Shown: positions 1 through 9,004 of the stretch, piece after piece | Layout of the letters: every line of letters begins with the position of its first letter | Numbering within the stretch: the stretch's first letter is position 1 | Assembly (NCBI RefSeq): GCF_007680845.1 | Contig: NZ_VEIY01000003.1 | Location: forward strand, 372,001 to 436,000 | Origin: Curtobacterium pusillum | GTDB taxonomy: Bacteria; Actinomycetota; Actinomycetes; Actinomycetales; Microbacteriaceae | Direction: 5' to 3' | Length of the DNA: 64,000 bases | Notes under the pieces: generated by a model | The model's database searches: none | The model's input: the letters and a program-made list of their open reading frames with translations, nothing else | What the model was told of the DNA's origin: nothing | Position numbers and translations under genes: made by a program

Positions 1-1
1 C

Positions 2-634
2 GGACTCCGACAGCCCTCGATGGCCGGCGTCTTCGGCGAGATCGTCGGGACGTGGGGCACCGTGCTCATCAACGTCGGACTCGTGGTCTCGGTCCTCGGC
101 GCGTACCTGGCGTGGACGCTGATGTCGAGCGAGGTCCTGTACGAGGCCGCCCGGCAGGAGGACGCGCCGCGGTTCCTCACCGTCGTGAACCGGCACGGCA
201 CCCCGTGGATGGCGCTCCTGTTCACGAGCGGCCTCATCCAGGTGTTCCTCGTCGTGACGATGTTCTCGGACGACGCGCTGACGTCCATGCTCGAGCTCTG
301 CAGCTCCCTGTCGCTCATCCCGTACTTCCTCACCGCGCTCTACGCGGTGCAGTACGGCCTCCGGCGGTCCGAGGGTGGGCGCCTCACCCGGGGGCAGCTG
401 ACCGCCGCGGTCGTCGCGGTGGTCTACACGGTCTTCCTCGTCATCGCCGCCGGCCCGAAGTACCTGCTGCTGTCCTTCCTCATCTACGCACCCGCGACGG
501 TGCTGTACGTCATCGCGCGACGCGAGCGGCGCCTCCAGGTCTTCACCCGACCGGAGGTCGTCCTCTGCGTCATCGCCGTCGCCGGCGCGATCGTCGCCCT
601 CGTCGGGCTCGTCACCGGATCCATCACGCTCTAG
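2..634 (+). CDS. arcD: Basic amino acid antiporter (arginine/ornithine type), C-terminal part
   Basis: The reading frame is open from the window edge, so only the C-terminal ~210 residues are present. They contain about five hydrophobic helices, and the segment starting LRQPSMAG then [17 protein letters not shown] is typical of APA-family basic amino acid antiporters (ArcD/LysI/YjdE type), which exchange arginine for ornithine or a similar product across the membrane. The stop TAG is embedded in the AGGAGG ribosome site of arginine deiminase, so the two are almost certainly co-transcribed: the transporter would feed arginine to the deiminase. The substrate is inferred from this neighbour. An upstream arcB/arcC, if present, lies outside the window. 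Confidence 0.85.
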   Translation, partial: GLRQPSMAGVFGEIVGTWGTVLINVGLVVSVLGAYLAWTLMSSEVLYEAARQEDAPRFLTVVNRHGTPWMALLFTSGLIQVFLVVTMFSDDALTSMLELCSSLSLIPYFLTALYAVQYGLRRSEGGRLTRGQLTAAVVAVVYTVFLVIAAGPKYLLLSFLIYAPATVLYVIARRERRLQVFTRPEVVLCVIAVAGAIVALVGLVTGSITL

Positions 635-642
635 GAGGCACC

Positions 643-1905
643 ATGCCCACCGAACCGACACCTGCTCCGACGGAGTTCGGCGCCTACTCCGAGGTGGGCC
701 GGCTCCGGAAGGTGCTCGTCTGCGAGCCCGGCCTCGCGCACCGCCGGCTGACCCCGAGCAACAACGACGCGCTGCTCTTCGACGACGTGCTCTGGGTCGA
801 GAACGCGCAGGAGGACCACCGTGCGTTCGTCGACAGCATGCGGTCCCGGGACGTGGAGGTGTTCGAGCTCCACCAGGTCCTCGCCGAGACGCTCGCCGTC
901 CCCGGGGCCCGCGAGTGGCTGCTCGACCGCAAGGTCACCCCGAACGAGGTCGGGCCGCTGCTCGTCGACGCGACGCTCGACCACCTCGCCGGGTACGGGG
1001 ACCGGGAACTCGCCGAGGTCCTCATCGGCGGGCTCAACGTCGAGGACCTCGATCCCGGCGAGCGCCCCGACCTCCTCCGGCTCCACGGGGACTCGTCGGC
1101 TTCCGACTACCTCATGCCCCCGCTGCCGAACATGCTGTACACGCGGGACACCACGTGCTGGATCAACGGCGCGTTCACGCTCAACCCGCTGTACTGGCCC
1201 GCTCGGCACGACGAGACGCTCCTCATGCAGGCCGTGTACACGTTCCACCCGACGTTCGCCCCGGCCCTGGACCGGCTCGCGTGGGGCGATCCGCAGCAGG
1301 ACTGGGGGCTCGCGACGATCGAGGGCGGCGACGTGCTACCCGTCGGCGACGGCGTGGTGCTCATCGGCATGAGCGAGCGGACGTCGAGGCAGGCGATCAC
1401 GCAGGTGGCGGCGGCGCTGTTCGCCCGCGGGGAGGCCGAGCGGGTGATCGTCGCGGGCATGCCGAGGCTCCGCGCGGCGATGCACCTCGACACGGTGCTG
1501 ACCTTCGCGGACCGGGACGTCGTGACGGTCTACCGGGCGATCGTGGACCACATCCACCCGTTCACGCTGCGGCCGGGGACGGGCGCCGGGTCCGTGGACG
1601 TGACCGACGAGTCGTCGTCGTTCCTCGAGGTGGTCGCGGACGCACTCGGGATCGACGCGCTCCGGGTCGTCGACACCGGCGGCGACGAGTACGCGGCCGA
1701 ACGGCAGCAGTGGGACAGCGCGAACAACGTCGTCGCGGTGGAGCCGGGGGTCGTGTACGCGTACGACCGGAACACGTTGACGAACGACCTGCTCGGTGCC
1801 GCCGGGATCGAGGTGCTGACGATCCGCGGTGCGGAGCTCGGGCGCGGCCGGGGCGGTGGGCACTGCATGACCTGTCCGCTCCTCCGTGATCCGCTGCCGG
1901 CATGA
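643..1905 (+). CDS. arcA: Arginine deiminase
   Basis: Cytoplasmic enzyme converting arginine to citrulline and ammonia (420 aa, normal length). Visible signatures: [12 protein letters not shown] near the N terminus, YTRDTT around residue 166, IEGGD around 226, HLDTVLT around 284, and the C-terminal [10 protein letters not shown] carrying the catalytic cysteine. Start ATG 643 follows AGGAGG (633-638) overlapping the antiporter stop. The gene ends in a 4-base ATGA overlap with the protease gene downstream. No ornithine carbamoyltransferase or carbamate kinase gene follows, so the complete ATP-yielding pathway is not encoded on this side; ammonia release (acid tolerance) or arginine use is the supportable role. 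Confidence 0.95.
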   Translation: MPTEPTPAPTEFGAYSEVGRLRKVLVCEPGLAHRRLTPSNNDALLFDDVLWVENAQEDHRAFVDSMRSRDVEVFELHQVLAETLAVPGAREWLLDRKVTPNEVGPLLVDATLDHLAGYGDRELAEVLIGGLNVEDLDPGERPDLLRLHGDSSASDYLMPPLPNMLYTRDTTCWINGAFTLNPLYWPARHDETLLMQAVYTFHPTFAPALDRLAWGDPQQDWGLATIEGGDVLPVGDGVVLIGMSERTSRQAITQVAAALFARGEAERVIVAGMPRLRAAMHLDTVLTFADRDVVTVYRAIVDHIHPFTLRPGTGAGSVDVTDESSSFLEVVADALGIDALRVVDTGGDEYAAERQQWDSANNVVAVEPGVVYAYDRNTLTNDLLGAAGIEVLTIRGAELGRGRGGGHCMTCPLLRDPLPA

Positions 1906-3053
1906 GCGGGGGCGTCGGGGAGGACGGCTCGGGGACACGACCCCGCGCCGCGGCCCGTCGTCGGACACCGCGATCGTGGGCGGCGCTCGGTGCGGCCGTG
2001 GTCGTGGTCGTGGGGGTCGGCGTGCTGGCCGGGTGGGTCGGGTCGCGCGGGGCAGCGGGCGGGGGCGGCGGTGCCGTCCCGGCGGCCGGGTCCGGGGCGG
2101 GGTCGTGCGACGCGGCCGCCGTCGCGCAGAGCGTCCTGCCGAGTGTCGTGACGATCGAGGTCGGATCCGGTGACGGCGGTTCCGGCGGCGGCGGATCCGG
2201 TTCGGGCGAGGTCATCGACGCGTCCGGGATCGTCCTGACCAACGACCACGTGATCGCGTCGGGAGCGGACGGCCCGGTGACCGTCCGGCTCGACGACGGC
2301 ACCGAACTCGACGCGCGGGTGATCGGCCGCGACCCACGGACAGACCTCGCCGTGCTCCGGGCCGACACCGACCGTCGGCTGCCAGCACTGGCCTGGGGCG
2401 GGTCCGACGCACTCGACGTCGGCGAGCCCGTCGTCGCGCTCGGGGCACCCCTCGGGCTGTCCGGCACGGTCACCACGGGCGTCGTGAGCGCCCTCGGCCG
2501 GGACGTCCCGGTCCCGACCGGCGACGGCAGCGGGAGCACCGTCCTCACCGGGGCGATCCAGACCGACGCCTCGATCAACCCGGGCAACTCGGGCGGGGCG
2601 CTCGTCGACTGCTCGGGACGCCTCGTCGGCATCAACACGGCCATCGCCACCGTCCCGAGCGCCACGGGGGCGAGCAGCGGCAGCGTCGGGATCGGGTTCG
2701 CGGTGCCCTCGGTCGTCGCGCGCCCGATCGCCGAGGCGTTGCGCACCGACGGCAGCGTGGCGCACCCGGTCCTCGGGGTGACCACGCTGCCGGTCGCCCT
2801 GCACCACGCCGACGGGTCCGTCGCCGTCGGGCTCCAGCTCACCGCCGTCACCGACGGCGGGCCCGCCGATGACGCCGGACTCCGCCCGGGCGACGTGCTC
2901 ACCGCGGTGCGGGGCCTCGACGCCCTGCACCCCGACTCGGTCGCGTTCCTCGAGGCCACCCGGTCCGTCGGCGACGACGTCCGGGTGACGTACCTGCGCG
3001 ACGGCGAGCAACACGACGCCACGATCACCCTCCGCGCCGCCCCGTCGAGCTGA
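1902..3053 (+). CDS. HtrA/DegP-like trypsin-type serine protease with PDZ domain
   Basis: 383 aa. Arg-rich cytoplasmic N terminus, one membrane segment at about residues 29-46, a Gly/Ser-rich linker, then a trypsin-fold domain. The catalytic triad is visible: His in [10 protein letters not shown], Asp in [10 protein letters not shown], Ser in [15 protein letters not shown]-like domain fills the last ~95 residues ([18 protein letters not shown]). This is the architecture of membrane-anchored actinobacterial HtrA/PepD proteases acting on misfolded proteins outside the membrane. Its ATG overlaps the arcA stop (ATGA), so it is translationally coupled to arginine deiminase, an unusual partner; a link through acid or envelope stress is only a guess. 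Confidence 0.9.
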   Translation: MSGGVGEDGSGTRPRAAARRRTPRSWAALGAAVVVVVGVGVLAGWVGSRGAAGGGGGAVPAAGSGAGSCDAAAVAQSVLPSVVTIEVGSGDGGSGGGGSGSGEVIDASGIVLTNDHVIASGADGPVTVRLDDGTELDARVIGRDPRTDLAVLRADTDRRLPALAWGGSDALDVGEPVVALGAPLGLSGTVTTGVVSALGRDVPVPTGDGSGSTVLTGAIQTDASINPGNSGGALVDCSGRLVGINTAIATVPSATGASSGSVGIGFAVPSVVARPIAEALRTDGSVAHPVLGVTTLPVALHHADGSVAVGLQLTAVTDGGPADDAGLRPGDVLTAVRGLDALHPDSVAFLEATRSVGDDVRVTYLRDGEQHDATITLRAAPSS

Positions 3054-3100
3054 CGAGCACGGCCCACACCACGAACAGCACCAACAGGACGGACACGCAC

Positions 3101-3964
3101 ATGAGCACGGAAGACCCCGGACGGATCGTCGTCGGCTTCGACGGATCGGAGCCGGCGAGCGCCGCGCTCGAACGCAGTCTCACCCTCGCCGAACGACTCG
3201 GCGCACCGATCGACGTCGTCACGTCCTGGCGGTGGCCCCTGACGTGGAGCACCCTCCCGGTGGCGAACACCTGGTCACCCCTGCACGACGCCGAGGAGAT
3301 CCGGCAGCACGCCACCGAGCTGCTCGAGCGCCACGGCCCGGTGGACGTGGACGTCACCACCCGGAGCGTCGAGGGCGGTGCGGCCCAGGTGCTGCTCGAC
3401 GCGTCGGCGGACGCGGGCCTGCTGGTGGTCGGCAGCCGCGGCCGCGGCGGGTTCCGCGGGCTCCTCCTCGGGTCCGTCAGCGCGGCGTGCATCCAGCACG
3501 CGACCTGCCCCGTGCTCGTCGACCGCGGCGGTGCTGCGGCTGCCGGGGACACGATCGTCGTCGGGGTGGACGGCTCGCCCGAGTCCGGCAGGGCCCTCCG
3601 CTTCGCGGTCACGCTCGCCCGCCGGCTCGGGCTGCCGGTGCGGACGATCACGACGTGGCAGTGGCCGGAGGCGCTCAACCGGGACGAGGCGCCGTTCGAC
3701 CACTGGTCGCCGGAGCAGGACGCCCTCGCGACGGCCTCCTCGGCGCTCGACGCGGCGGAGGACGTCATCGACGACGACGTCAGCGTCACCTCTGAGCTCG
3801 TCGAGGGCCGTCCCGCCGAGGTGCTCCTCGAGGCCAGCGACGACGCGGCGTTCCTCGTGCTCGGCAGCCGGGGGCTCGGCGGGTTCCGGGGCCTGCTCGT
3901 CGGGTCGGTCACGCAGGAGTGCGCGCAGCACGCGGCCTGCCCGGTGATCGTGCACCGGTCCTGA
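3101..3964 (+). CDS. Universal stress protein, two tandem UspA domains
   Basis: 287 aa made of two UspA domains (about residues 8-142 and 150-287), a layout common in actinobacteria. Each repeat begins IVVGFDGS / IVVGVDGS and ends with the ATP-binding loop G-x2-G-x9-GS (GSRGRGGFRGLLLGS and GSRGLGGFRGLLVGS), so both halves are expected to bind ATP. Start ATG 3101 lies 47 bases after the protease stop in a short spacer without a clear terminator, so co-transcription with arcA-htrA is possible and would make a stress-related unit. The specific stress is not evident from sequence. Confidence 0.9.
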   Translation: MSTEDPGRIVVGFDGSEPASAALERSLTLAERLGAPIDVVTSWRWPLTWSTLPVANTWSPLHDAEEIRQHATELLERHGPVDVDVTTRSVEGGAAQVLLDASADAGLLVVGSRGRGGFRGLLLGSVSAACIQHATCPVLVDRGGAAAAGDTIVVGVDGSPESGRALRFAVTLARRLGLPVRTITTWQWPEALNRDEAPFDHWSPEQDALATASSALDAAEDVIDDDVSVTSELVEGRPAEVLLEASDDAAFLVLGSRGLGGFRGLLVGSVTQECAQHAACPVIVHRS

Positions 3965-3977
3965 CGCGGTCGGCCGG

Positions 3978-3983
3978 TAGGTT
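3978..3983 (+). promoter_or_regulatory. -10 box TAGGTT for leaderless pxpA mRNA
   Basis: TAGGTT ends 6 bases before ATG 3990 and no Shine-Dalgarno sequence separates them, so transcription probably starts at or next to the start codon. Inferred from spacing only. Confidence 0.5.
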
Positions 3984-3989
3984 GGGCCG

Positions 3990-4748
3990 ATGACGACGAT
4001 CGACCTCAACAGCGACCTCGGCGAGGGCTTCGGCGCCTGGACCGCGGGTGACGACGAGGCGGTGCTCGACGTCGTCTCCTCCGCCAACGTCGCGTGCGGC
4101 GCCCACGCCGGCGACCCGTCGATCATGCTCGCCACCTGCCGGGCCGCCGCCGAGCGCGGCGTCGCCGTCGGGGCACACGTCGCCTACCGGGACCTCGCCG
4201 GGTTCGGCCGTCGGCCGGTGCACGTCACCCCGGACGAGCTGTACGCCGACGTCGTCCACCAGCTCGGTGCCCTCGCCGCCGCCGCCCGGGTGGCCGGCAC
4301 CACGGTGACCTACGTCAAGCCGCACGGTGCGCTCTACAACACGGCCTGCGCCGACCCGGTGCAGGCCGACGTCGTGACCCGCGCGGTCGCCGACGTGGAC
4401 CCGTCGCTCGCCGTCCTGGCGCTCCCGGGCTCGGAGCTCCTCGTCGCCGCCGAGCGGCACGGGCTCCGCGCCGTCGCCGAGGCCTTCGCCGACCGCGCCT
4501 ACGAACCGGACGGCTCGCTCGTCCCGCGGAGCCGGCCGGGGTCCGTGCTGCACGACCCCGACACCGTCGCGGAACGCGTGCTCCGGATGGTGACCGACGG
4601 CGTCGCCACCGCGGTCGACGGGTCGGAGGTCGCTGTCCGCGCGGACTCGGTGTGCGTGCACGGCGACTCCCCCGGGGCGGTGGCGATGGCCCGCGCGATC
4701 CGTGCGCTCCTCACGCGCCACGGGGTCACGATCCGATCGTTCGCGTGA
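3990..4748 (+). CDS. pxpA: 5-oxoprolinase subunit A (LamB/YcsF family)
   Basis: 252 aa. Begins [16 protein letters not shown], the LamB/YcsF signature, followed by [16 protein letters not shown] and [10 protein letters not shown], motifs of the PxpA subunit. PxpA works with PxpB and PxpC to open 5-oxoproline (pyroglutamate, a damage product of glutamine and glutamate) to glutamate using ATP. It is the first gene of pxpA-pxpB-pxpC. Its TGA (4746-4748) overlaps the pxpB GTG by four bases. A TAGGTT box just ahead suggests its own leaderless promoter. Confidence 0.93.
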   Translation: MTTIDLNSDLGEGFGAWTAGDDEAVLDVVSSANVACGAHAGDPSIMLATCRAAAERGVAVGAHVAYRDLAGFGRRPVHVTPDELYADVVHQLGALAAAARVAGTTVTYVKPHGALYNTACADPVQADVVTRAVADVDPSLAVLALPGSELLVAAERHGLRAVAEAFADRAYEPDGSLVPRSRPGSVLHDPDTVAERVLRMVTDGVATAVDGSEVAVRADSVCVHGDSPGAVAMARAIRALLTRHGVTIRSFA

Positions 4749-5379
4749 ACGGCGACGGCCTCGACGTCCGCCCGGCAGGCACGTCCGCGCTCCTGGTGAC
4801 CGTCGCCTCCCTCACGGAGGTCGTCGCCTTCCGCGCCGGACTGGCCGCGGCACCCGTGCCGGGCGTGACCGAGGTCGTCTCCGGCGCCCGCACCCTGCTC
4901 GTCCGCTTCGACCCGCGACGCACCGACCCCGTCCGACTCCGCAGCGCGCTCGCGGCCGTCGACCCGCGCACCGTCGGCCCCTCGAGGACGCCGCCACGGT
5001 CACGATCCCGGTCGCCTACGACGGCGAGGACCTCGACGCCGTCGCCGTCACCGTCGGGATGACCCGCCCGGAACTCGTCGCGTGGCACACCGGTCAGGTC
5101 TGGACGAGCGCGTTCTGCGGCTTCGCCCCGGGGTTCAGCTACCTCACCGGCACGGCCGAGTCGCTGGACCTCCCCCGCCGCAGCACCGCGCGCACCGCCG
5201 TCCCGGCCGGCAGCGTCGCGCTCGCCGGCGAGTTCAGCGCCGTCTACCCCGGCACCTCGCCCGGTGGCTGGCAGCTCATCGGCCGCACGGACGTCCCGAT
5301 GTGGTCGCTCGACCGCGACCCACCGGCCCTCTCCCCCGCCGGTACCCGCATCCGCTTCATCGACGTCGGTGCCGCGTGA
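4745..5379 (+). pseudogene. pxpB: 5-oxoprolinase subunit B, interrupted by a single-base frameshift
   Basis: The gene starts at GTG 4745 (GTGA overlap with pxpA). The N-terminal ~80 residues (VRPAGTSALLVTV ... LAAVDPRTVGP) are in one frame. The rest (LEDAATVTIPVAYDGEDL ... GFAPGFSYLTG ... GTRIRFIDVG) is in the next frame. The switch falls on the run CCCC at 4978-4981: one additional C would give GGC CCC CTC GAG GAC and restore a protein of about 211 aa, normal for PxpB/KipI. Both halves are well conserved, with the typical GFAPGFSYL motif. It is therefore a recent mutation, a sequencing slip, or programmed -1 slippage on CCC. Confidence 0.85.
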
Positions 5380-6254
5380 GCATGCTCACCCTCGTCGAGG
5401 TCGGCCCCGGCACGTCGGTCCAGGACCGCGGCCGCCCCGGGTTCAGCGACGCGGGTCTCGGCGCCGCCGGCGCGGCCGACCGCGGGTCCGCCGCGCTGGC
5501 GAACCGCATGGTCGGCAACCGTCCGGAGGCGGCCGTCCTGGAGGCGCTGCTCGGCTCCGTCACGCTCCGCACCGACGCGCACGTGGTCGCGGCCATCACC
5601 GGTGCGGCCTGCCCGGTCGAGGTCGAGCAGGCGGACGGGCGGGTCCGCGGCGCGGCCCCGTACGAGGTGCTCTCGCTCGCGCCCGGGGACACCCTGCGCG
5701 TCGGCACCGCCACGGCAGGGCTCCGCGCCACCCTCGCGGTCCGCGGGGGGATCGCCGTCGAGCCGGTGCTCGGCAGCCGCTCGTGGGACTCGCTGGCGCG
5801 CCTCGGTCCGCCGCCCCTGGCCGCCGGCGACGTGCTCCCGATCGGCGACGACGCCGACGCCTGGCCCGTGGTGGACGCCGTCGCGCCGCCGCTGCTTTCG
5901 AGCGCCCCGCCCGTGCTGGACGTCGTCGCCGGTCCCCGCGACGACTGGTTCACCGCGGACTGGCGCGAGGTCCTGACCGACCAGGTGCACCGGGTGACCC
6001 CGGACAGCGACCGGGTCGGCGTCCGGACCACCGCCGACCGCCCGCTCGTCCGGACGATCACGCGCGAGCTCCCGAGCGAGGGCGTCGAGACCGGCTCGCT
6101 CCAGGTCCCGCCCGAGGGGCACCCCGTGCTCTTCCTCGCCGACCACCCCGTCACCGGCGGCTACCCGGTCGTCGCGGTGCTCACCCCCGCGTCCGTCGAC
6201 CGCGCGGCGCAGCTCCGCCCGGGCGACGCGGTCCGATTCCGCATCGTCGGCTGA
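5376..6254 (+). CDS. pxpC: 5-oxoprolinase subunit C (biotin-dependent carboxyltransferase fold)
   Basis: About 292 aa, slightly shorter than the E. coli protein (310). The N terminus LTLVEVGPGTSVQDRGRPGF and the later TAGLRATLAVRGGI, VLGSRSWD and GGYPVVAVLT segments are characteristic of PxpC/KipA. GTG 5376 overlaps the pxpB TGA by four bases, matching the pxpA/pxpB junction; ATG 5382, two codons later, is equally possible. It is expected to form a complex with PxpB and PxpA for ATP-dependent 5-oxoproline hydrolysis. If pxpB is truly broken, this subunit would be left without its partner. Confidence 0.92.
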   Translation: MSMLTLVEVGPGTSVQDRGRPGFSDAGLGAAGAADRGSAALANRMVGNRPEAAVLEALLGSVTLRTDAHVVAAITGAACPVEVEQADGRVRGAAPYEVLSLAPGDTLRVGTATAGLRATLAVRGGIAVEPVLGSRSWDSLARLGPPPLAAGDVLPIGDDADAWPVVDAVAPPLLSSAPPVLDVVAGPRDDWFTADWREVLTDQVHRVTPDSDRVGVRTTADRPLVRTITRELPSEGVETGSLQVPPEGHPVLFLADHPVTGGYPVVAVLTPASVDRAAQLRPGDAVRFRIVG

Positions 6255-6306
6255 GCCGACGCCGCGGTGGTCCGCCGGCGCCTCCGCGGGATGGGACGAT
6301 GGGCGC

Positions 6307-7971
6307 ATGACCGCCACGCTCGTCGCCAAGGGGCTCGCCGGCGGGTACGCCGCTCGCACGCTGTTCGACAACCTCGACCTCACCGTCGCCCCCGGGGACG
6401 TGATCGGCGTCGTCGGCGTGAACGGTGCGGGCAAGTCGACGCTGCTGCGCCTCCTCGCCGGGGTCGACGAGCCCCTCGCCGGCACGGTGTCCCTCGCGCC
6501 GACCGACGCCTTCGTCGGCTGGCTGCCGCAGGAGCACGAGCGGGTCGCGGGTGAGACGGTCGGCGACTACATCGGCCGTCGGACCGGGTGCGCCGAGGCG
6601 ACGGCCGTGATGGACGCGGCGGCCGCGGCACTGGGTGAACCGGACGCCGGCGACGCCGCAGCGGACCGGTACTCGGTGGCTCTCGACCGGTGGCTCGCCT
6701 CGGGCGCGGCCGACCTCGACGAGCGGATCCCCGTCGTCCTCGCCGACCTCGGGCTCGTCGTGTCCGCGGGCGACGAGGGCGTGGGCCCGGACTCCCTGAT
6801 GACGGCACTCTCCGGCGGGCAGGCCGCCCGCGTCGGCCTCGCCGCACTGCTGCTGTCGCGGTTCGACATCGTGCTCCTCGACGAACCCACGAACGACCTC
6901 GACCTCGACGGTCTGGACCGGCTCGAAGGGTTCGTCCGGGGCCTCCGCGGCGGCGTCGTGCTCGTCAGCCACGACCGCGAGTTCCTGGCGCGCTCGGTGA
7001 CCGCCGTGCTCGAGCTCGACCTCGCCCAGTCGTCCAACCGACTGTTCGGCGGCGGCTACGACGCGTACCTCGAGGAACGCGCGATCGCCCGGCAGCACAA
7101 GCGCGACGCGTACGACGAGTACGCCGCGACGAAGGCCGACCTCGTCTCCCGTGCACGGACCCAGCGGGAGTGGTCGAGCCAGGGCGTCCGCAACGCCATG
7201 AAGAAGGCGCCGGACAACGACAAGATCCGCCGCAAGGCAGCGTCCGAGTCGAGCGAGAAGCAGGCGCAGAAGGTCCGGCAGATGGAGTCCAGGATCGCCC
7301 GGCTCGACGAGGTCGAGGAGCCGCGCAAGGAGTGGCAGCTCGAGTTCACGATCGGCATCGCCCCGCGGTCGTCCGCCGTGGTCGCGACGCTCTCCGACGC
7401 CACGTTCACCCAGGGCGACTTCACGCTCGGTCCGGTGTCCCTGCAGGTCGACGGCGGCGACCGCATCGGCATCACCGGACCGAACGGCGCCGGCAAGTCC
7501 ACGCTCCTCCGGGCGCTGCTCGGCGCGCAGACTCCCACCACCGGGACGGCGTCCCTCGGGTCGAGCGTCGCGATCGGCGAGATCGACCAGGCCCGAGCCG
7601 CCTTCACGGGCGACCAGCCGCTCGCCGACGCGTTCGAGGCGATCGTCCCCGAGTACACCACCGCCGACGTCCGGACCCTGCTCGCGAAGTTCGGGCTGAA
7701 GGCGGACCAAGTCGGACGATCCGCTGGTGCACTCTCGCCCGGGGAACGCACCCGCGCCGGCCTCGCGCTCCTGCAGGCCCGCGGCGTGAACGTGCTCGTG
7801 CTCGACGAACCGACGAACCACCTCGATCTCGCCGCCATCGAACAGCTCGAGCAGGCGCTCGAGTCCTACGACGGCACGCTGCTGCTCGTCACGCACGACC
7901 GTCGGATGCTCGAGACCGTCCGGCTCGACCGGCAGTGGCGCGTCGAGGGCGGCACCGTCACCGAGCAGTAG
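6307..7971 (+). CDS. ABC-F family ATPase (ribosome-associated type)
   Basis: 554 aa with two nucleotide-binding domains and no membrane segments, the hallmark of ABC-F proteins that act on the ribosome (translation factors or antibiotic-resistance factors) rather than in transport. Domain 1 (about 5-255): Walker A GVNGAGKST, signature LSGGQAAR, Walker B IVLLDEPTNDLDL. A charged, Lys/Arg-rich linker follows at about 256-345. Domain 2 (about 355-550): GPNGAGKST, LSPGERTRAG, VLVLDEPTNHLDL. The second signature reads LSPGE instead of LSGGQ, seen in some members. Which subfamily it belongs to cannot be decided without a tree. Confidence 0.9.
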   Translation: MTATLVAKGLAGGYAARTLFDNLDLTVAPGDVIGVVGVNGAGKSTLLRLLAGVDEPLAGTVSLAPTDAFVGWLPQEHERVAGETVGDYIGRRTGCAEATAVMDAAAAALGEPDAGDAAADRYSVALDRWLASGAADLDERIPVVLADLGLVVSAGDEGVGPDSLMTALSGGQAARVGLAALLLSRFDIVLLDEPTNDLDLDGLDRLEGFVRGLRGGVVLVSHDREFLARSVTAVLELDLAQSSNRLFGGGYDAYLEERAIARQHKRDAYDEYAATKADLVSRARTQREWSSQGVRNAMKKAPDNDKIRRKAASESSEKQAQKVRQMESRIARLDEVEEPRKEWQLEFTIGIAPRSSAVVATLSDATFTQGDFTLGPVSLQVDGGDRIGITGPNGAGKSTLLRALLGAQTPTTGTASLGSSVAIGEIDQARAAFTGDQPLADAFEAIVPEYTTADVRTLLAKFGLKADQVGRSAGALSPGERTRAGLALLQARGVNVLVLDEPTNHLDLAAIEQLEQALESYDGTLLLVTHDRRMLETVRLDRQWRVEGGTVTEQ

Positions 7972-7981
7972 CGGACGCGCG

Positions 7982-7987
7982 TAGGGT
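7982..7987 (+). promoter_or_regulatory. -10 box TAGGGT for the L,D-transpeptidase gene
   Basis: TAGGGT lies just after the ABC-F stop. Transcription would start near 7993-7995, giving a leader of about 30 nt that contains GGGGGA (8013-8018) ahead of ATG 8026. An in-frame GTG at 7993 is the alternative start. Confidence 0.4.
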
Positions 7988-8025
7988 CCGACGTGGACGA
8001 GCACCGAGATCCCGGGGGACGGACG

Positions 8026-8934
8026 ATGCGTCGGAGGACCTGGACCGCGACCGCGGTGGCAGCAGCGTGCGTCGTCGCCGTCGGCGTGGGGGTGGCCGTC
8101 ACCGTCGGGAACGCACCCGACGCGCCGGACCCGACCCGCGCCTCCGCGGCCGAGCCCACGCGGACACCGACACCGACGCCGACCCCCGCAGCGGTCCCTG
8201 CGGCCCCGTCGCAGGCGACCCTCGCCCGACTCCCGCTCGCGTACCACGACGCGGTCGTGCCGCAGCTGCTCGACGGCAGTCGAGTGCACCCGCAGGACAC
8301 GTGGCAGATCGCGACGCCGACGGCCCCGCTCGTGGCGCTGTACGCCAGCCCGCGGGCGGACGCCCCGCCGGTCGCGACGCTGTCGCACCTGGTCTCGACC
8401 ATCGACCGGCCGGCCGCGACGGCAGTCTGGGGCCGGTCCCCCGGGGCCGACGGCGGCATGCTGCTCGTCTCGACGCCGGCGCGCAACCGGACACCCGGCG
8501 GCGTCGGGGACCAGGCGCCGAGCGCGACCTTCGCCTGGGCCCGGGCCGCCGACTTCACCGTGGCGGACGTCGACCGGGCGATCCGGGTGGACGTCGCCAC
8601 GAGCACCGTGTCCGTCGTCGACCGGGCGGGCCGGACCCTGGCGTCCGAGCGGGCGCGCCTCGGGACGCCGGACGACCCGACCCCGTCGGACACGGCGACC
8701 TACGTCGAGGCCTCGTACGTCGACACGCGGGTCACGTACACCGAAGGCAACCCGATCATCCTCACCGGGGCGCACTCCCCGTCGATCCCGTCCTACGGCG
8801 GGAACGCGGCGCTGACCGCGTTCCACTACTACCCCGACCCGACGGGCAGCTCGCACGGCTGCGTCCGGATCTCCGCCGAGATGACGCGGACACTCGCCGC
8901 CCTACCGGTCGGGACGGCCATCCGGTTCGTCTAG
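8026..8934 (+). CDS. L,D-transpeptidase (YkuD domain), secreted or membrane anchored
   Basis: 302 aa from ATG 8026, chosen for the purine-rich GGGGGA site upstream. N terminus MRRR plus a hydrophobic stretch (about 6-32) is a signal anchor, followed by a Pro/Thr/Ala linker (EPTRTPTPTPTPAAVPAA). The C-terminal ~130 residues form a YkuD catalytic domain: ITGAHS-type histidine (here LTGAHSPSIP) and the SSHGCVRIS nucleophile motif with catalytic Cys. Such enzymes make 3-3 cross-links in peptidoglycan or attach proteins to it. The divergent region upstream of the catalytic domain (about 50-180) has no recognised signature. Confidence 0.88.
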   Translation: MRRRTWTATAVAAACVVAVGVGVAVTVGNAPDAPDPTRASAAEPTRTPTPTPTPAAVPAAPSQATLARLPLAYHDAVVPQLLDGSRVHPQDTWQIATPTAPLVALYASPRADAPPVATLSHLVSTIDRPAATAVWGRSPGADGGMLLVSTPARNRTPGGVGDQAPSATFAWARAADFTVADVDRAIRVDVATSTVSVVDRAGRTLASERARLGTPDDPTPSDTATYVEASYVDTRVTYTEGNPIILTGAHSPSIPSYGGNAALTAFHYYPDPTGSSHGCVRISAEMTRTLAALPVGTAIRFV

Positions 8935-8944
8935 GGCGACGCCG

Positions 8945-9004
8945 GCGTCAGTGGGACGAGCCCAGCGTCAGCGGGACGAGCCCTGCGTCAGTGGAACGGG
9001 CAGC
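8945..9004. repeat. Three 20-bp tandem repeats overlapping the 3' end of the P450 gene
   Basis: Units at 8945, 8965 and 8985 share GCGTCAGTGGGACGAGCCC with few changes. Each carries TCA, a TGA stop on the minus strand, at 8948, 8968 and 8988. The last one is the P450 stop. Because the period is 20, the three stops fall in three different minus-strand frames. Confidence 0.85.
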
